A stretch of 64,000 nt of DNA from Microbacterium sp. oral taxon 186 str. F0373 (GTDB taxonomy: Bacteria > Actinomycetota > Actinomycetes > Actinomycetales > Microbacteriaceae), in contig NZ_KE150457.1 of assembly GCF_000411455.1 (NCBI RefSeq), forward strand, positions 58,336 through 122,335. Direction: 5' to 3'. Position numbers and translations under genes: made by a program. Shown here in pieces: positions 18,071 through 27,143 of this stretch. Below the pieces are notes generated by a model, which saw only the letters and a program-made list of their open reading frames with translations, was not told the DNA's origin and did no database searches. Numbering within the stretch: position 1 is the stretch's first letter; every line of letters begins with the position of its first letter.

Positions 18071-20350
18071 TCAACCTTCGGCGGGAGCCTCCGGGCCCTC
18101 GCTGGCGGCCGCACGGCCCTCCTGGTCGGCAGCCTCTTCGAGCACGGGCTCGAGCGACAGCTTGCCGCGGTCGTCGATCTTGGTGATCTTGACGAGCAGC
18201 TTCTGACCGACGCCGAGGACGTCTTCGACGTTCTCGACACGCTTGCCACCGGCGAGCTTGCGCACCTCGCTGATGTGCAGCAGGCCGTCCTTGCCGGGCA
18301 GCAGCGAGATGAACGCGCCGAACGCCGCGAGCTTGACGACGGTTCCGAGGAACTGCTCGCCCACCTCGGGGTTGGTCGGGTTGGCGATCGCGTTGACCTG
18401 GGCGCGAGCGGCTTCCGCCGCGGGGCCGTCGGTCGCACCGATGTAGACGGTGCCGTCCTCCTCGATGGAGATCTGCGCACCCGTCTCGTCCTGGATCGCG
18501 TTGATCGTCTTGCCCTTCGGGCCGATCAGCTCACCGATCTTGTCGACGGGGATCTGCACGCTGATGACACGCGGGGCCGTCGGCGCCATCTCGTCCGGGC
18601 CGTCGATCGCGGCGTTGAGGACGTTCAGGATCGTCATGCGCGCGTCCTTGGCCTGCGTCAGCGCGGCGGTCAGCACCGACGACGGGATGCCGTCGAGCTT
18701 CGTGTCGAGCTGGATCGCCGTGACGAACTCGCTCGTGCCCGCAACCTTGAAGTCCATGTCGCCGAGCGCGTCTTCCGCGCCCAGGATGTCGGTCAGCGCG
18801 GCGTAGCGCGTCTGGCCATCGACCTGGTCGGACACGAGGCCCATCGCGATACCGGCGACGGGGGCGCGCAGCGGCACACCCGCGTTCAGCAGCGACAGGG
18901 TCGATGCGCAGACCGAACCCATCGAGGTCGAGCCGTTGGAGCCGAGGGCCTCGGAGACCTGACGGATCGCGTACGGGAACTCCTCGCGGCTGGGCAGCAC
19001 CGGCACGAGGGCGCGCTCGGCGAGGAAGCCGTGCCCGATCTCGCGACGCTTCGGCGAGCCCACACGACCGGTCTCACCGGTCGAGTACGGCGGGAAGTTG
19101 TAGTGGTGCATGTAGCGCTTGCTGGTCGTGGGCGACAGCGAGTCGATCTGCTGCTCCATCTTCAGCATGTTCAGCGTCGTGACACCCAGGATCTGGGTCT
19201 CGCCGCGCTGGAAGATCGCGGAGCCGTGCACGCGCGGGATGACCTGGACCTCGGCATCCAGCGGACGGATGTCCGCCAGACCGCGGCCGTCGATGCGCAC
19301 ACCCTCGGTGAGGATGCGGCTGCGCACGATCAGCTTCGTGACCGACTTGTACGCGCCACCGAACTCGGCCAGCGCGCTCTCGGGCAGCTCGCCCGCCTCG
19401 ACGGCGGCGACCAGCTGCGCCTTGACGTCGTCCTTGACGGCGTCGTCGGCGTTCTGACGCTCGATCTTGTCGGCGATCTGGTACACCGGCACGAGGCGGT
19501 CGTACGCGCGACCGGCGACGAAGTCGTAGGTCTCCTTCGCGTAGGCCGGGAAGACCGGGTAGGGCTGGATCTCCTTGGCCGCCGTGTTCGCGACGACGTT
19601 CTGCGCCGCGACGAGCTCCTTGATGAAGGGCTTGGAGGCCTCCAGTCCCTGCGCGACGATCTCCTCGCTGGGCTTGACGGCGCCGGCCTTGATGAGGTTC
19701 CAGCTGTTCTCGGTGGCCTCGGCCTCGACCATCATGATCGCGACGTCGCCGTCCTCCAGGACGCGACCGGCGACCATCAGGTCGAACACGGCCTCCTCGA
19801 CCTGCGCGGCCGTCGGGAACGCGACCCACTGGTCGGCGTGCTCGCCGTGGCCCGGGATGAGCGCGAGGCGGACACCGGCGATGGGGCCGGAGAAGGGCAG
19901 ACCGGAGATCTGCGTCGACAGGGATGCCGCGTTGATCGCCAGCGCGTCGTAGAACTCGCCCGGGGCGATGCTCAGGACGGTCACGACGATCTGGACCTCG
20001 TTGCGCAGGCCGTCGACGAACGACGGACGCAGCGGGCGGTCGATCAGGCGGCAGACGAGGATCGCCTCGGTGGAGGGCCGACCCTCGCGACGGAAGAACG
20101 AACCGGGGATCTTGCCAGCGGCGTACGAACGCTCTTCGACGTCGACGGTCAGCGGGAAGAAGTCGAAGCCCTCACGCGGGTGCTTGCCCGCGCTCGTGGC
20201 CGACAGCAGCATGGTCTCTTCGTCGAGGTAGGCGGCAACGGCACCCTGTGCCTGCTGCGCCAGTCGTCCGGTCTCGAACCGGATCGTGCGGGTGCCGAAT
20301 CGGCCGTTGTCGAGAACGGCTTCGGCGGCGGTGATTTCTGGACCTTCCAA
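18071..20350 (-). CDS. pnp: Polynucleotide phosphorylase
   Basis: PNPase degrades RNA 3'-to-5' by phosphorolysis. The 759-residue protein begins at a TTG (20350), preceded by GGAGAGACC. Both the first residues ([19 protein letters not shown]) and the length match actinobacterial PNPase, and no ATG fits. Two RNase PH domains are visible (first [20 protein letters not shown], second [15 protein letters not shown]). A KH domain (about 595-655, with [16 protein letters not shown]) and an S1 domain (about 665-737) follow, then an acidic tail. rpsO, often its direct upstream partner in bacteria, is 13 kb away here. A 286-base upstream spacer holds the promoter. Confidence 0.98.
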   Translation of the reverse strand: MEGPEITAAEAVLDNGRFGTRTIRFETGRLAQQAQGAVAAYLDEETMLLSATSAGKHPREGFDFFPLTVDVEERSYAAGKIPGSFFRREGRPSTEAILVCRLIDRPLRPSFVDGLRNEVQIVVTVLSIAPGEFYDALAINAASLSTQISGLPFSGPIAGVRLALIPGHGEHADQWVAFPTAAQVEEAVFDLMVAGRVLEDGDVAIMMVEAEATENSWNLIKAGAVKPSEEIVAQGLEASKPFIKELVAAQNVVANTAAKEIQPYPVFPAYAKETYDFVAGRAYDRLVPVYQIADKIERQNADDAVKDDVKAQLVAAVEAGELPESALAEFGGAYKSVTKLIVRSRILTEGVRIDGRGLADIRPLDAEVQVIPRVHGSAIFQRGETQILGVTTLNMLKMEQQIDSLSPTTSKRYMHHYNFPPYSTGETGRVGSPKRREIGHGFLAERALVPVLPSREEFPYAIRQVSEALGSNGSTSMGSVCASTLSLLNAGVPLRAPVAGIAMGLVSDQVDGQTRYAALTDILGAEDALGDMDFKVAGTSEFVTAIQLDTKLDGIPSSVLTAALTQAKDARMTILNVLNAAIDGPDEMAPTAPRVISVQIPVDKIGELIGPKGKTINAIQDETGAQISIEEDGTVYIGATDGPAAEAARAQVNAIANPTNPEVGEQFLGTVVKLAAFGAFISLLPGKDGLLHISEVRKLAGGKRVENVEDVLGVGQKLLVKITKIDDRGKLSLEPVLEEAADQEGRAAASEGPEAPAEG

Positions 20351-20636
20351 GAGGTCTCTCCTTCTTTGTTTAGACTCGCGCGCGCGTTTCGCGCACGAGA
20401 TCGTGCGAAGGAGCAGGAACAGGCAGATCCAGACGCGCGGCGGCTCCGCGTGCGGCGCCGCCGGGACGATCAGCGCTGGCCACCAGTAGAAAGCCACCGT
20501 TCGCATCGGATCTCATCGAACGGGAACCCACCACAGGGGACCAGCTTCCTGCCGGCCTGCTCCGGATGCCGCGGAAGATCCACGGCAACCTGCTCAACCC
20601 TATCAGTCGCACCTCGGCGTGCGTATGGTTGACGGT

Positions 20637-20810
20637 ATGAGCACCCACGACACCTCGGCATCCGATGAGATGAAGCGCAAGTTCAAGGAGGCGCTCGACA
20701 AGAAGAACGCGCAGCACCGCTCGGGTGAGGCGCACCTCGACGGAGACTCGTCGGTGCACGCCAGCCACGGCGCAGTCGCCAAGCGGGAGTTCCGCCGCAA
20801 GAGCGGCTGA
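20637..20810 (+). CDS. DUF5302 small protein
   Basis: A 57-residue, highly charged, soluble protein of the actinobacterial DUF5302 family (MSTHDTSASDEMKRKFKEAL ... HASHGAVAKREFRRKSG). It has one amphipathic helix and a basic C-terminus. No function is known. I chose the ATG at 20637, where family similarity starts, over an upstream in-frame ATG at 20619. It is divergent from pnp and convergent with the glycosyltransferase-SGNH gene 24 bases away. Confidence 0.82.
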   Translation: MSTHDTSASDEMKRKFKEALDKKNAQHRSGEAHLDGDSSVHASHGAVAKREFRRKSG

Positions 20811-20834
20811 CTCCGCCGCAGCCGCTCGCTCGCC

Positions 20835-22793
20835 TCAGGACTGTGGCGCGGGGGTCCGCGCGCTCGATCCTCCGGCCGGAAGCTCGATGTAATCGGTGTG
20901 CTTCGCGGTGATCTGGTCACCTGCCGTGCGGCCGCGCAGGCGCCGCCACACCCAGGGCAAGGCGTCGCGCGTGAGCCAGGTCCCCGAGACCGGACGATCC
21001 TCTTCCGCGTGCAGAGCGGCATCGAGCGCCCCGAGCGCTTCGACATCCGGCACCCCGAGCACCTCCGCGGCGCGGTAGGAGACGAAGCGGTGGCCTCGTG
21101 AGCTCAGGTGCACCTTGTCGTGCGACCACTTCTCGAGTTCCCCGACGTCCGGGTCGATGTCGAGGTCGAGGAGGAATGCCCCGTGTACCGTCGCCGTCTC
21201 GCGCAGGCGCTCGGCGAACCGGGCGAAGCGCCGCGCGAACAGCCCCGACGCACGACGAGCGGGAAGAAACGGCGTCACCAGCAGCACATCGCTGCCGGCG
21301 GCCCGCAACACACCGACGGCGTAGTCCAGCCGATCGGCGAGCACGTCCGGATCGGCGCGATGCGACACGAGGTCGTTCGCGCCGATCAGCACGGTGGTCA
21401 GATCCGGAGCGAGCTCGAGCGCCCGCGGCAGCTGCTCGTCGAGCAGATCGCGCACCCGTCGACTGCGGACGGCGAGGTTCGCGTAGCGCACCGTCGACGA
21501 CGAGCGCTGCGCGAGGAGCGTCGCCAGACGGTCGGCCCATCCCCGGTACTGACCCTCGGGCATGCGGGACGTGTCGCACAAACCTTCGGTGAGCGAATCG
21601 CCGAGTGCCACGACGCGGCTCCACGACCGCGGCGGGCGGGCAGGAGCGATGGATGCCGGGCGCACCCGCGCTGCGCGCGCCGTCGAAAGACCGGCCCCGT
21701 GCAGCTGCTGCGCCTCGAGGTAGTAGCCGTGAAGAGTGTCGACGAGCGCGGGCCAGGTGCGCTCTTCGACGCCCGCGCGTGCCGCCGTCCCGAACGCCTG
21801 CCGCTTGGTCGCGTCGCCGACGAGATCGCGCACACGGTCGTGCAGATCGTCGAGGTCGCCGGGGCGATAGAGCCAGCCGTCCACGCTGGAGCGGACGAGG
21901 TCGACGGGGCCGCCGCGTCCCGTCGCCACCACGGGCACCCCACTGGCGTGTGCTTCCTGGATCGTCTGACCGAACGTCTCGCTCTCGCCCGGGTGCACGA
22001 AGACGTCGAAGCCGGCGACCGCCTGGGCGAGCTCGATCCCGGAGAGGTGTCCGAGGAACACCGCGCCCGGCAGCGCACGCTCCAGCCGGGCACGCGCGGG
22101 GCCGTCGCCGACGATGACCAGCCGCACACCCGGCATCCCGGCGATCACGGCCAGATCCTCCACCTGCTTCTCGGGAGCGAGTCGCCCCACGTAGCCGACG
22201 ATGACCTCGCCCGGAGCGATCCACTGGCGCCACGCGTCACTGCGACGGCCGGGGTGGAAGCGTTCGGTGTCGACACCGCGGCCCCAGAGGCGGGTGCGAT
22301 CGACGCCGAGCTCATCGAGTTGCGAGAGCACCGCCGAGGACGGGGCGAGGGTGAGCGTCGCGCGGGCGTGCAGGCGGGCGACGTGCGCCGCGGTGAGGGC
22401 CGTCGCCCGCGGCAGACCGTACTTTCTGGCATAGGCGATGACATCGGTCTGGTAGACGGCCACGGTCGGCAGATCCAGGCTCGCCGCCGCCGCGACAGCG
22501 CGCCAGCCCAACACGAACGGTGAGGCGAGGTGGACGACGTCGGGCTGGTAGTCCCGCAGGATGCCGGCCAGGGTACCGGTGCGCCCGAACGCCACACGCA
22601 CCTGGGGGTAGCCCGGCAGTGGCATCGAGGGCAGCACGCGCGTCTGCGCGTCGGAGCGTGCCCCCGGTGCGCCGGGGGCGACGACGAGAGCCTCGTGTCC
22701 GCTCGCGGTGAGGTGGCGGACGGACTGCAGCACCGAACCGGTGACCCCGTTCATGTGAGGCAGGAACGACTCGGCGACGAACGCGACTCTCAT
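20835..22793 (-). CDS. Glycosyltransferase family 4 fused to SGNH hydrolase
   Basis: A 652-residue two-enzyme protein. Residues 1-365 are a GT-B (GT4) glycosyltransferase of the PimB/MgtA style. They begin MRVAFVAESFLPHMNGV and include VGYVGRLAPEKQ (about 199-210), the donor-site VIVGDGPARARLE and the E-x7-E motif in ESETFGQTIQEA (about 270-281). After a Pro/Ala-rich linker, residues 393-585 form a GDSL/SGNH hydrolase. Ser400 is in VALGDSLTEG, GANDL is at 471-475, and Asp559/His562 are in DKVHLSSRGH. No signal peptide or membrane segment is seen, so both activities appear cytoplasmic. Transfer of a hexose to a lipid and ester cleavage are family-based guesses. Confidence 0.9.
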   Translation of the reverse strand: MRVAFVAESFLPHMNGVTGSVLQSVRHLTASGHEALVVAPGAPGARSDAQTRVLPSMPLPGYPQVRVAFGRTGTLAGILRDYQPDVVHLASPFVLGWRAVAAAASLDLPTVAVYQTDVIAYARKYGLPRATALTAAHVARLHARATLTLAPSSAVLSQLDELGVDRTRLWGRGVDTERFHPGRRSDAWRQWIAPGEVIVGYVGRLAPEKQVEDLAVIAGMPGVRLVIVGDGPARARLERALPGAVFLGHLSGIELAQAVAGFDVFVHPGESETFGQTIQEAHASGVPVVATGRGGPVDLVRSSVDGWLYRPGDLDDLHDRVRDLVGDATKRQAFGTAARAGVEERTWPALVDTLHGYYLEAQQLHGAGLSTARAARVRPASIAPARPPRSWSRVVALGDSLTEGLCDTSRMPEGQYRGWADRLATLLAQRSSSTVRYANLAVRSRRVRDLLDEQLPRALELAPDLTTVLIGANDLVSHRADPDVLADRLDYAVGVLRAAGSDVLLVTPFLPARRASGLFARRFARFAERLRETATVHGAFLLDLDIDPDVGELEKWSHDKVHLSSRGHRFVSYRAAEVLGVPDVEALGALDAALHAEEDRPVSGTWLTRDALPWVWRRLRGRTAGDQITAKHTDYIELPAGGSSARTPAPQS

Positions 22794-22944
22794 GGGTCCA
22801 GCGTCGCGGCTGCGGGGCCGGTGACGGGGCCGAATCGGGCGCCGGAACGCAGTGTTCGCCGAACGGTCCCGTGGCGGCCACCCCGACGTCACCGCCGCAC
22901 ACGCCGTTCCCCGCGCGTTCATGACGGCGTGATACTCCGAGAGA

Positions 22945-23547
22945 GTGAGCGACGCGTGGTTGCAGGCCCTCGCCCAGAGCCCGTGGGCCCTCCCCGCGAT
23001 GGCGCTCCTCGTCGTCGGTGACGCCTTCCTCGTCGTCATCCCGGGCGAGGCTGCCGTCACGACGCTCGGCGCCCTCGCCGTCGCGGAAGGCTCTCCCCCG
23101 CTCACCGCCGTCATCGTCGTCGCGGCGGCGGCCGCGCTGACCGGAGACCTCGGCTGCTATCTCGTCGGCCGCACGGCGGGGCTCGAGCGGTGGCGCTGGA
23201 TGCGCGGGCCCAGAGTGGCGGCGGCCTTCGGTACGGCGCGAACCGCGCTGGACCGCCGCGGTGCCACGATGATGTTCACGGCCCGCTTCATCCCGTTCGC
23301 CCGCCTCGCCGTGAACCTCGTCGCGGGTGCCTCACGGATGCCGCTGCGGCGCTACCTGCTGCTGGCAGCGCCTGCGGCGAGCGCGTGGGCGCTCTACCAG
23401 GCGTTGCTCGGCGCGGCCGTCGCGGCCATCATCCCGGGCGGCACCGTCGCCGCCGTGATCGCCTCGATCGTGGTGGCGATCGCGCTCGGCGCGGCGACGG
23501 ACGCCATCGTCACCCGCGCACAACGGCGCCGCGCCCCCGACACATGA
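22945..23547 (+). CDS. DedA-family membrane protein
   Basis: A 200-residue integral membrane protein of the DedA/SNARE-associated family, linked to lipid carrier flipping and membrane homeostasis. The start is GTG at 22945. Family features are IPGEAAVTTLGALA near residue 33, GDLGCYLVGRTAGLERWRWM, FTARFIPFARLAVNLVAGAS (the conserved R-F-I-P motif) and several hydrophobic helices. It is divergent from the glycosyltransferase-SGNH gene. A shared role in envelope lipid metabolism is possible but not shown. Its stop lies 33 bases from the dctA stop. Confidence 0.9.
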   Translation: MSDAWLQALAQSPWALPAMALLVVGDAFLVVIPGEAAVTTLGALAVAEGSPPLTAVIVVAAAAALTGDLGCYLVGRTAGLERWRWMRGPRVAAAFGTARTALDRRGATMMFTARFIPFARLAVNLVAGASRMPLRRYLLLAAPAASAWALYQALLGAAVAAIIPGGTVAAVIASIVVAIALGAATDAIVTRAQRRRAPDT

Positions 23548-23580
23548 TCGGGAGCGCGGCACCGGTGCGTGCAGATCGGG

Positions 23581-25023
23581 TCAGCGCACCCCGGCGCGCT
23601 GACGTGCGCGCTCCTGCTTCGCCTCGGCCTCGGCGATCGCAGCCTCCTCCAGGCCCTGAGTGCCGACAGCGGACGTGTCGGTGGACATGCCGTCGTGCCC
23701 GTCGCCGGTGAGGGTGGCCTCGTCGAACGGGATGCGTCCGGAGAGCACCTCGCGCACGCGGTCGCGGTCGATCTGCTTCGTCCAGGTGCCGATGAGGAGG
23801 GTGGCCACGGCGTTGCCGGTGAAGTTGGTGACCGCACGGCCCTCGGACATGAAGCGGTCGATGCCGACGATGACGCCGACGCCGTTGACCAGATCGGGAC
23901 GGAACGCCTGCAGACCGCCGGCGAGAGTCGCCAGGCCCGCACCGGTCACGCCCGCAGCACCCTTGGAGGCGATGATCATGAACACCAGCAGGCCGATCTG
24001 CTCGGGGATCGACATCGGCATCCCCATCCCGGTGGCGATGAACAGCGACGCCATCGTCAGATAGATCGCGGTGCCGTCCAGGTTGAACGAGTACCCGGTG
24101 GGCACCGTGATGCCGACGACCGGCTTGGATACGCCGATGTGCTCCATCTTGCCGATCAGACGCGGCAGCGCCGACTCGGAGGAGCTCGTGCCGATGATGA
24201 GGAGGTACTCGCGAGCCAGGTATTTGATCAGGCTGAAGATGTTGACGCGGGTGACGACGTACAGCAGCGACCCGAGCACTCCGATGATGAAGACCGCACA
24301 CGTGATGTAGAAGGCGATCATCAGGATGCCGAGGCTCACGATGGCCGAGACGCCGGTCTTGCCGACGACCGCCGCGATCGCGCCGAACGCCCCGATCGGG
24401 GCGAGCCACAGGATCATGCCGAGGATGCGGAAAACGAGCACCTGCAGCTGCTTGACGGCGAACATGATCGGCTCGCCCTTCTTCCCGAGCTGCTGCAGCG
24501 CGAAGCCCACCAGCAGCGCGATGAACAGCACCTGCAGGACACTCGGGCCGGTGAAGGCGCTGAAGAACGTCGTGGGAATGATCCCGAGGAGGAAGCTCAC
24601 GGTGTCTGTGGCCTCGGTGGACTTGCCGGCGTCGTAGGTGGCGCCGGCCATGTTCAGGCCTTCGCCCGGGTGGATGATGTTGCCGACGACGAGGCCGATC
24701 GCCAGCGCGAACGTCGACATCACGAGGAAGTAGAGCAGGGCGAGTCCGCCGATCTTTCCGACCGTGGCGGCCTTCGCGATCGATCCGACGCCGACCACGA
24801 TGGTGCAGAAGATGATCGGCGCGATCATCATCTTGATGAGGTTGACGAAGGCCTTGCCGACCGGCTCGAGCCCCTTCGCGAAGTCCGGCCAGGCGAGACC
24901 GACGACGGCTCCCAGGACCACCGCGATGATCACCGCCACATAGAGCCAGGTGTGCTTGTCCCAGGAGCTCTTGCCGCGGCGCCAGTTGTAGCCGGGGAGC
25001 TTGAAAGATGATGTGAGGGCCAT
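23581..25023 (-). CDS. dctA: C4-dicarboxylate/cation symporter
   Basis: A 480-residue DAACS-family transporter that imports succinate, fumarate, malate or related acids with cations. Diagnostic motifs are the Ser-rich re-entrant loop in IIGTSSSESALPRLIGKME, the TGYSFNLDGTAIYLTMA motif, and IIASKGAAGVTGAG in hairpin 2. A string of eight hydrophobic helices covers the rest. The ATG at 25023 gives MALTSSFKLPGYNW. The C-terminal 40 residues are charged. It is divergent from a CitA/DcuS-type two-component system, which probably regulates it. Glutamate/aspartate transport is an alternative. Confidence 0.93.
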   Translation of the reverse strand: MALTSSFKLPGYNWRRGKSSWDKHTWLYVAVIIAVVLGAVVGLAWPDFAKGLEPVGKAFVNLIKMMIAPIIFCTIVVGVGSIAKAATVGKIGGLALLYFLVMSTFALAIGLVVGNIIHPGEGLNMAGATYDAGKSTEATDTVSFLLGIIPTTFFSAFTGPSVLQVLFIALLVGFALQQLGKKGEPIMFAVKQLQVLVFRILGMILWLAPIGAFGAIAAVVGKTGVSAIVSLGILMIAFYITCAVFIIGVLGSLLYVVTRVNIFSLIKYLAREYLLIIGTSSSESALPRLIGKMEHIGVSKPVVGITVPTGYSFNLDGTAIYLTMASLFIATGMGMPMSIPEQIGLLVFMIIASKGAAGVTGAGLATLAGGLQAFRPDLVNGVGVIVGIDRFMSEGRAVTNFTGNAVATLLIGTWTKQIDRDRVREVLSGRIPFDEATLTGDGHDGMSTDTSAVGTQGLEEAAIAEAEAKQERARQRAGVR

Positions 25024-25199
25024 GTCCGCCTCCAGGTGTGAACGGGTCGTTGTTCGGGGGCTGCCGACGCTGGCGGCCACACGCACAGAGTGCAGTGCGG
25101 GCCCCCTCGTGGTTCACTTGTGGTCGTATTGGTCCCGGCGGCCGCTCCGATACGCGGCTGGGACGACCCGACGACCCGCCATCGACCGCCGAGGACGCC

Positions 25200-26465
25200 A
25201 TGACCCGAAGGATCGGACGCAGCGCCGCGTCCCGGATCTTCCTGTGGCTGGCCGGCGCCGCTCTCGTGCTGGCTCTGGCAACTGCCGGGCTGCTGGTGCT
25301 GGAGGCGCAGCGCACCGCGCGGGCCGAGGCAGAGCGTGTCACGCAGGCGGTGGCGGCGACCCTCGCCGACCTGCGAGAGGTCTCTACGGCCCTCGCGCAG
25401 AGCGACGACGCCGCCGCCAGCCGCACGCTGCAGCCGGTGGCGACGGCGGTCATGTCGGGCGCTGGCGTCGACTTCGTCACGATCATGGATGCCGACGGCA
25501 TCCGCGTGACGCATCGTGACCCGGCACAGATCGGAAAGCACTACATCGGCACCATCCCGGCCTCGCCGGCGCCTCTCACCGAGGAGTTCAGCGGAACGCT
25601 CGGGCCGTCGCTGCGCACGATCGTGCCCGTCGAGGTCGACGGGCGCCTCGTCGGCTGGGTCTCGGTCGGCGTGACGATCCGGACGGTGACCGCGCAAGTG
25701 GTGCCACGCCTGCTCGTCGTCGCGGCCGTCGGCCTCGTGCTCGTCGGCGCCGGGCTTGCCGGTGCGGTGCTCGCCCGCCGTGCGACCCGTCTGGTCGCCG
25801 GCGACCTTCCCGCCGGTGCCATCCGCGACACCCTGGCCTCCGCCGAGTCGATGCGCACACTCGGCGAGGCCCTGCGCGCGCAGACCCACGAGCATGGCAA
25901 TCGCATGCACGCCGCCGTCGCCCTCATCGAACTGGGGCGCACGGACGACGCGATCGGCATCCTGACGGATTCGGCGCGGCAGAGCCAGGCACTCGTCGAC
26001 CAGGTCGCTGCCCGCACAGACGGCGATCCCACGGTGGGGGCGCTGCTGCTGGGCAAGGCCTCGCAGGCGATGGAACGAGGCATCGAATGGTCGACCGACA
26101 TCGCCGCGGATGCCCCCCGCTCGCTTCTGAGCCCGATCGACGCCGTCGCGCTCGTCGGCAATCTCATCGACAACGCCCTGGATGCCGCGGCCTCCGGTCC
26201 GACGCCGAGGTGGGTGCGCGTGCACATGTCACGCACGGTGGAGGACGAACTGCTGCTCACCGTCTCCGACTCCGGCGACGGTCCCGACGAGGAGGTGCGT
26301 GCACGAATGTTCGAGCGCGGGTTCTCGACGAAGCCGGCCGGCAGCGACGGCCGCGGCGTCGGGCTGGCACTGGTGCGCGCCGTCATCGACGAGATCGGCG
26401 GGACGATCGCCGTCGATCTCTCTCCGACGACGTTCCGCGTCGTCCTGCCGACGGTGCGGTCATGA
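25200..26465 (+). CDS. CitA/DcuS-family sensor histidine kinase
   Basis: A 421-residue membrane kinase. Membrane segments are at about residues 13-34 and 170-192 and flank an extracellular PDC/PAS-like ligand domain (FVTIMDADGIRVTHRDPAQI). The phospho-accepting His230 is in QTHEHGNRMHAAVALIELG, the CitA/DcuS-type H-box. The ATPase has NLIDNALDAA and GRGVGLALVR. It overlaps the response regulator by 4 bases. The divergent dctA suggests sensing of a C4-dicarboxylate or citrate. The 176-base spacer to dctA should contain both promoters, but no repeat stands out. Confidence 0.92.
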   Translation: MTRRIGRSAASRIFLWLAGAALVLALATAGLLVLEAQRTARAEAERVTQAVAATLADLREVSTALAQSDDAAASRTLQPVATAVMSGAGVDFVTIMDADGIRVTHRDPAQIGKHYIGTIPASPAPLTEEFSGTLGPSLRTIVPVEVDGRLVGWVSVGVTIRTVTAQVVPRLLVVAAVGLVLVGAGLAGAVLARRATRLVAGDLPAGAIRDTLASAESMRTLGEALRAQTHEHGNRMHAAVALIELGRTDDAIGILTDSARQSQALVDQVAARTDGDPTVGALLLGKASQAMERGIEWSTDIAADAPRSLLSPIDAVALVGNLIDNALDAAASGPTPRWVRVHMSRTVEDELLLTVSDSGDGPDEEVRARMFERGFSTKPAGSDGRGVGLALVRAVIDEIGGTIAVDLSPTTFRVVLPTVRS

Positions 26466-27142
26466 TCGGCGTGCTGCTCGTCGATGACGAGGCACTGACG
26501 CTCGAACTGCACCGCTCGTACATCGACCGGGTCGACGGTTTCGAGGTGGTCGCCGAGTGCGCGGGCGCGCGGGCCGCGGTCACGGCGATTCTGGACGCAT
26601 CCGATCGCGACCGCATCGATCTCGTGCTGCTGGACATGACCATGCCCGACGGCTCCGGCCTCGACGTCCTGCGGCACGTCCGCGCACGTGCCGCAGACGT
26701 CGACGTCATCGCCATCACCTCGGTGCGCGACGCCGACGTCGTCCGCCAGGTGGTCGCCCTCGGCGCGGCGCAGTACCTCGTCAAGCCGTTCACCTTCGCG
26801 ACCTTCCACGACCGGCTGGAGCAGTACCGCGCATACCGCGAGCGCGCACGCGCGGCATCCGGGGCGGCGACCCAATCCGAAATCGATGCGATGCTGGGGG
26901 CGCTGCGCCCGACGGGGACGATCGCGTTGCCGAAGGGGCTGTCCCCCGCGTCGCTGGAACGCGTATCGCGGGCCGTCCGCGACGGAGGAGGACTGTCGGC
27001 GACCGAAGCAGCCGATGCGCTGGGCATGTCGCGTGTCGCGGCCCGGCGCTACCTCGAGCACCTCGCGGATGCCGGTCGCGTGGATCGCGCGCCCCGCTAC
27101 GGCACGCGCGGACGGCCGGAGACCGAGTACCGCTGGAGATGA
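26462..27142 (+). CDS. CitB/DcuR-family response regulator
   Basis: A 226-residue DNA-binding response regulator and partner of the kinase just upstream (ATGA overlap). The receiver domain has DDE at 8-10, the phospho-acceptor Asp58 in VLLDMTMPDGSG and Lys108 in YLVKPFTF. The C-terminal winged or tri-helical HTH (about 165-215) contains SATEAADALGMSRVAARRYL and the GRPETEYRW ending typical of DpiA/CitB/DctR regulators. Activation of the divergent dctA is the likely job, inferred from context. Confidence 0.92.
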   Translation: MIGVLLVDDEALTLELHRSYIDRVDGFEVVAECAGARAAVTAILDASDRDRIDLVLLDMTMPDGSGLDVLRHVRARAADVDVIAITSVRDADVVRQVVALGAAQYLVKPFTFATFHDRLEQYRAYRERARAASGAATQSEIDAMLGALRPTGTIALPKGLSPASLERVSRAVRDGGGLSATEAADALGMSRVAARRYLEHLADAGRVDRAPRYGTRGRPETEYRWR

Positions 27143-27143
27143 G

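Noticed and set aside
18275..20632. A 785-codon plus-strand frame opposite pnp
   Set aside because: Same shadow effect; pnp on the other strand has complete domains.
25024..25199. A response-regulator binding repeat in the dctA promoter
   Set aside because: I could not find a convincing direct or inverted repeat in this spacer.
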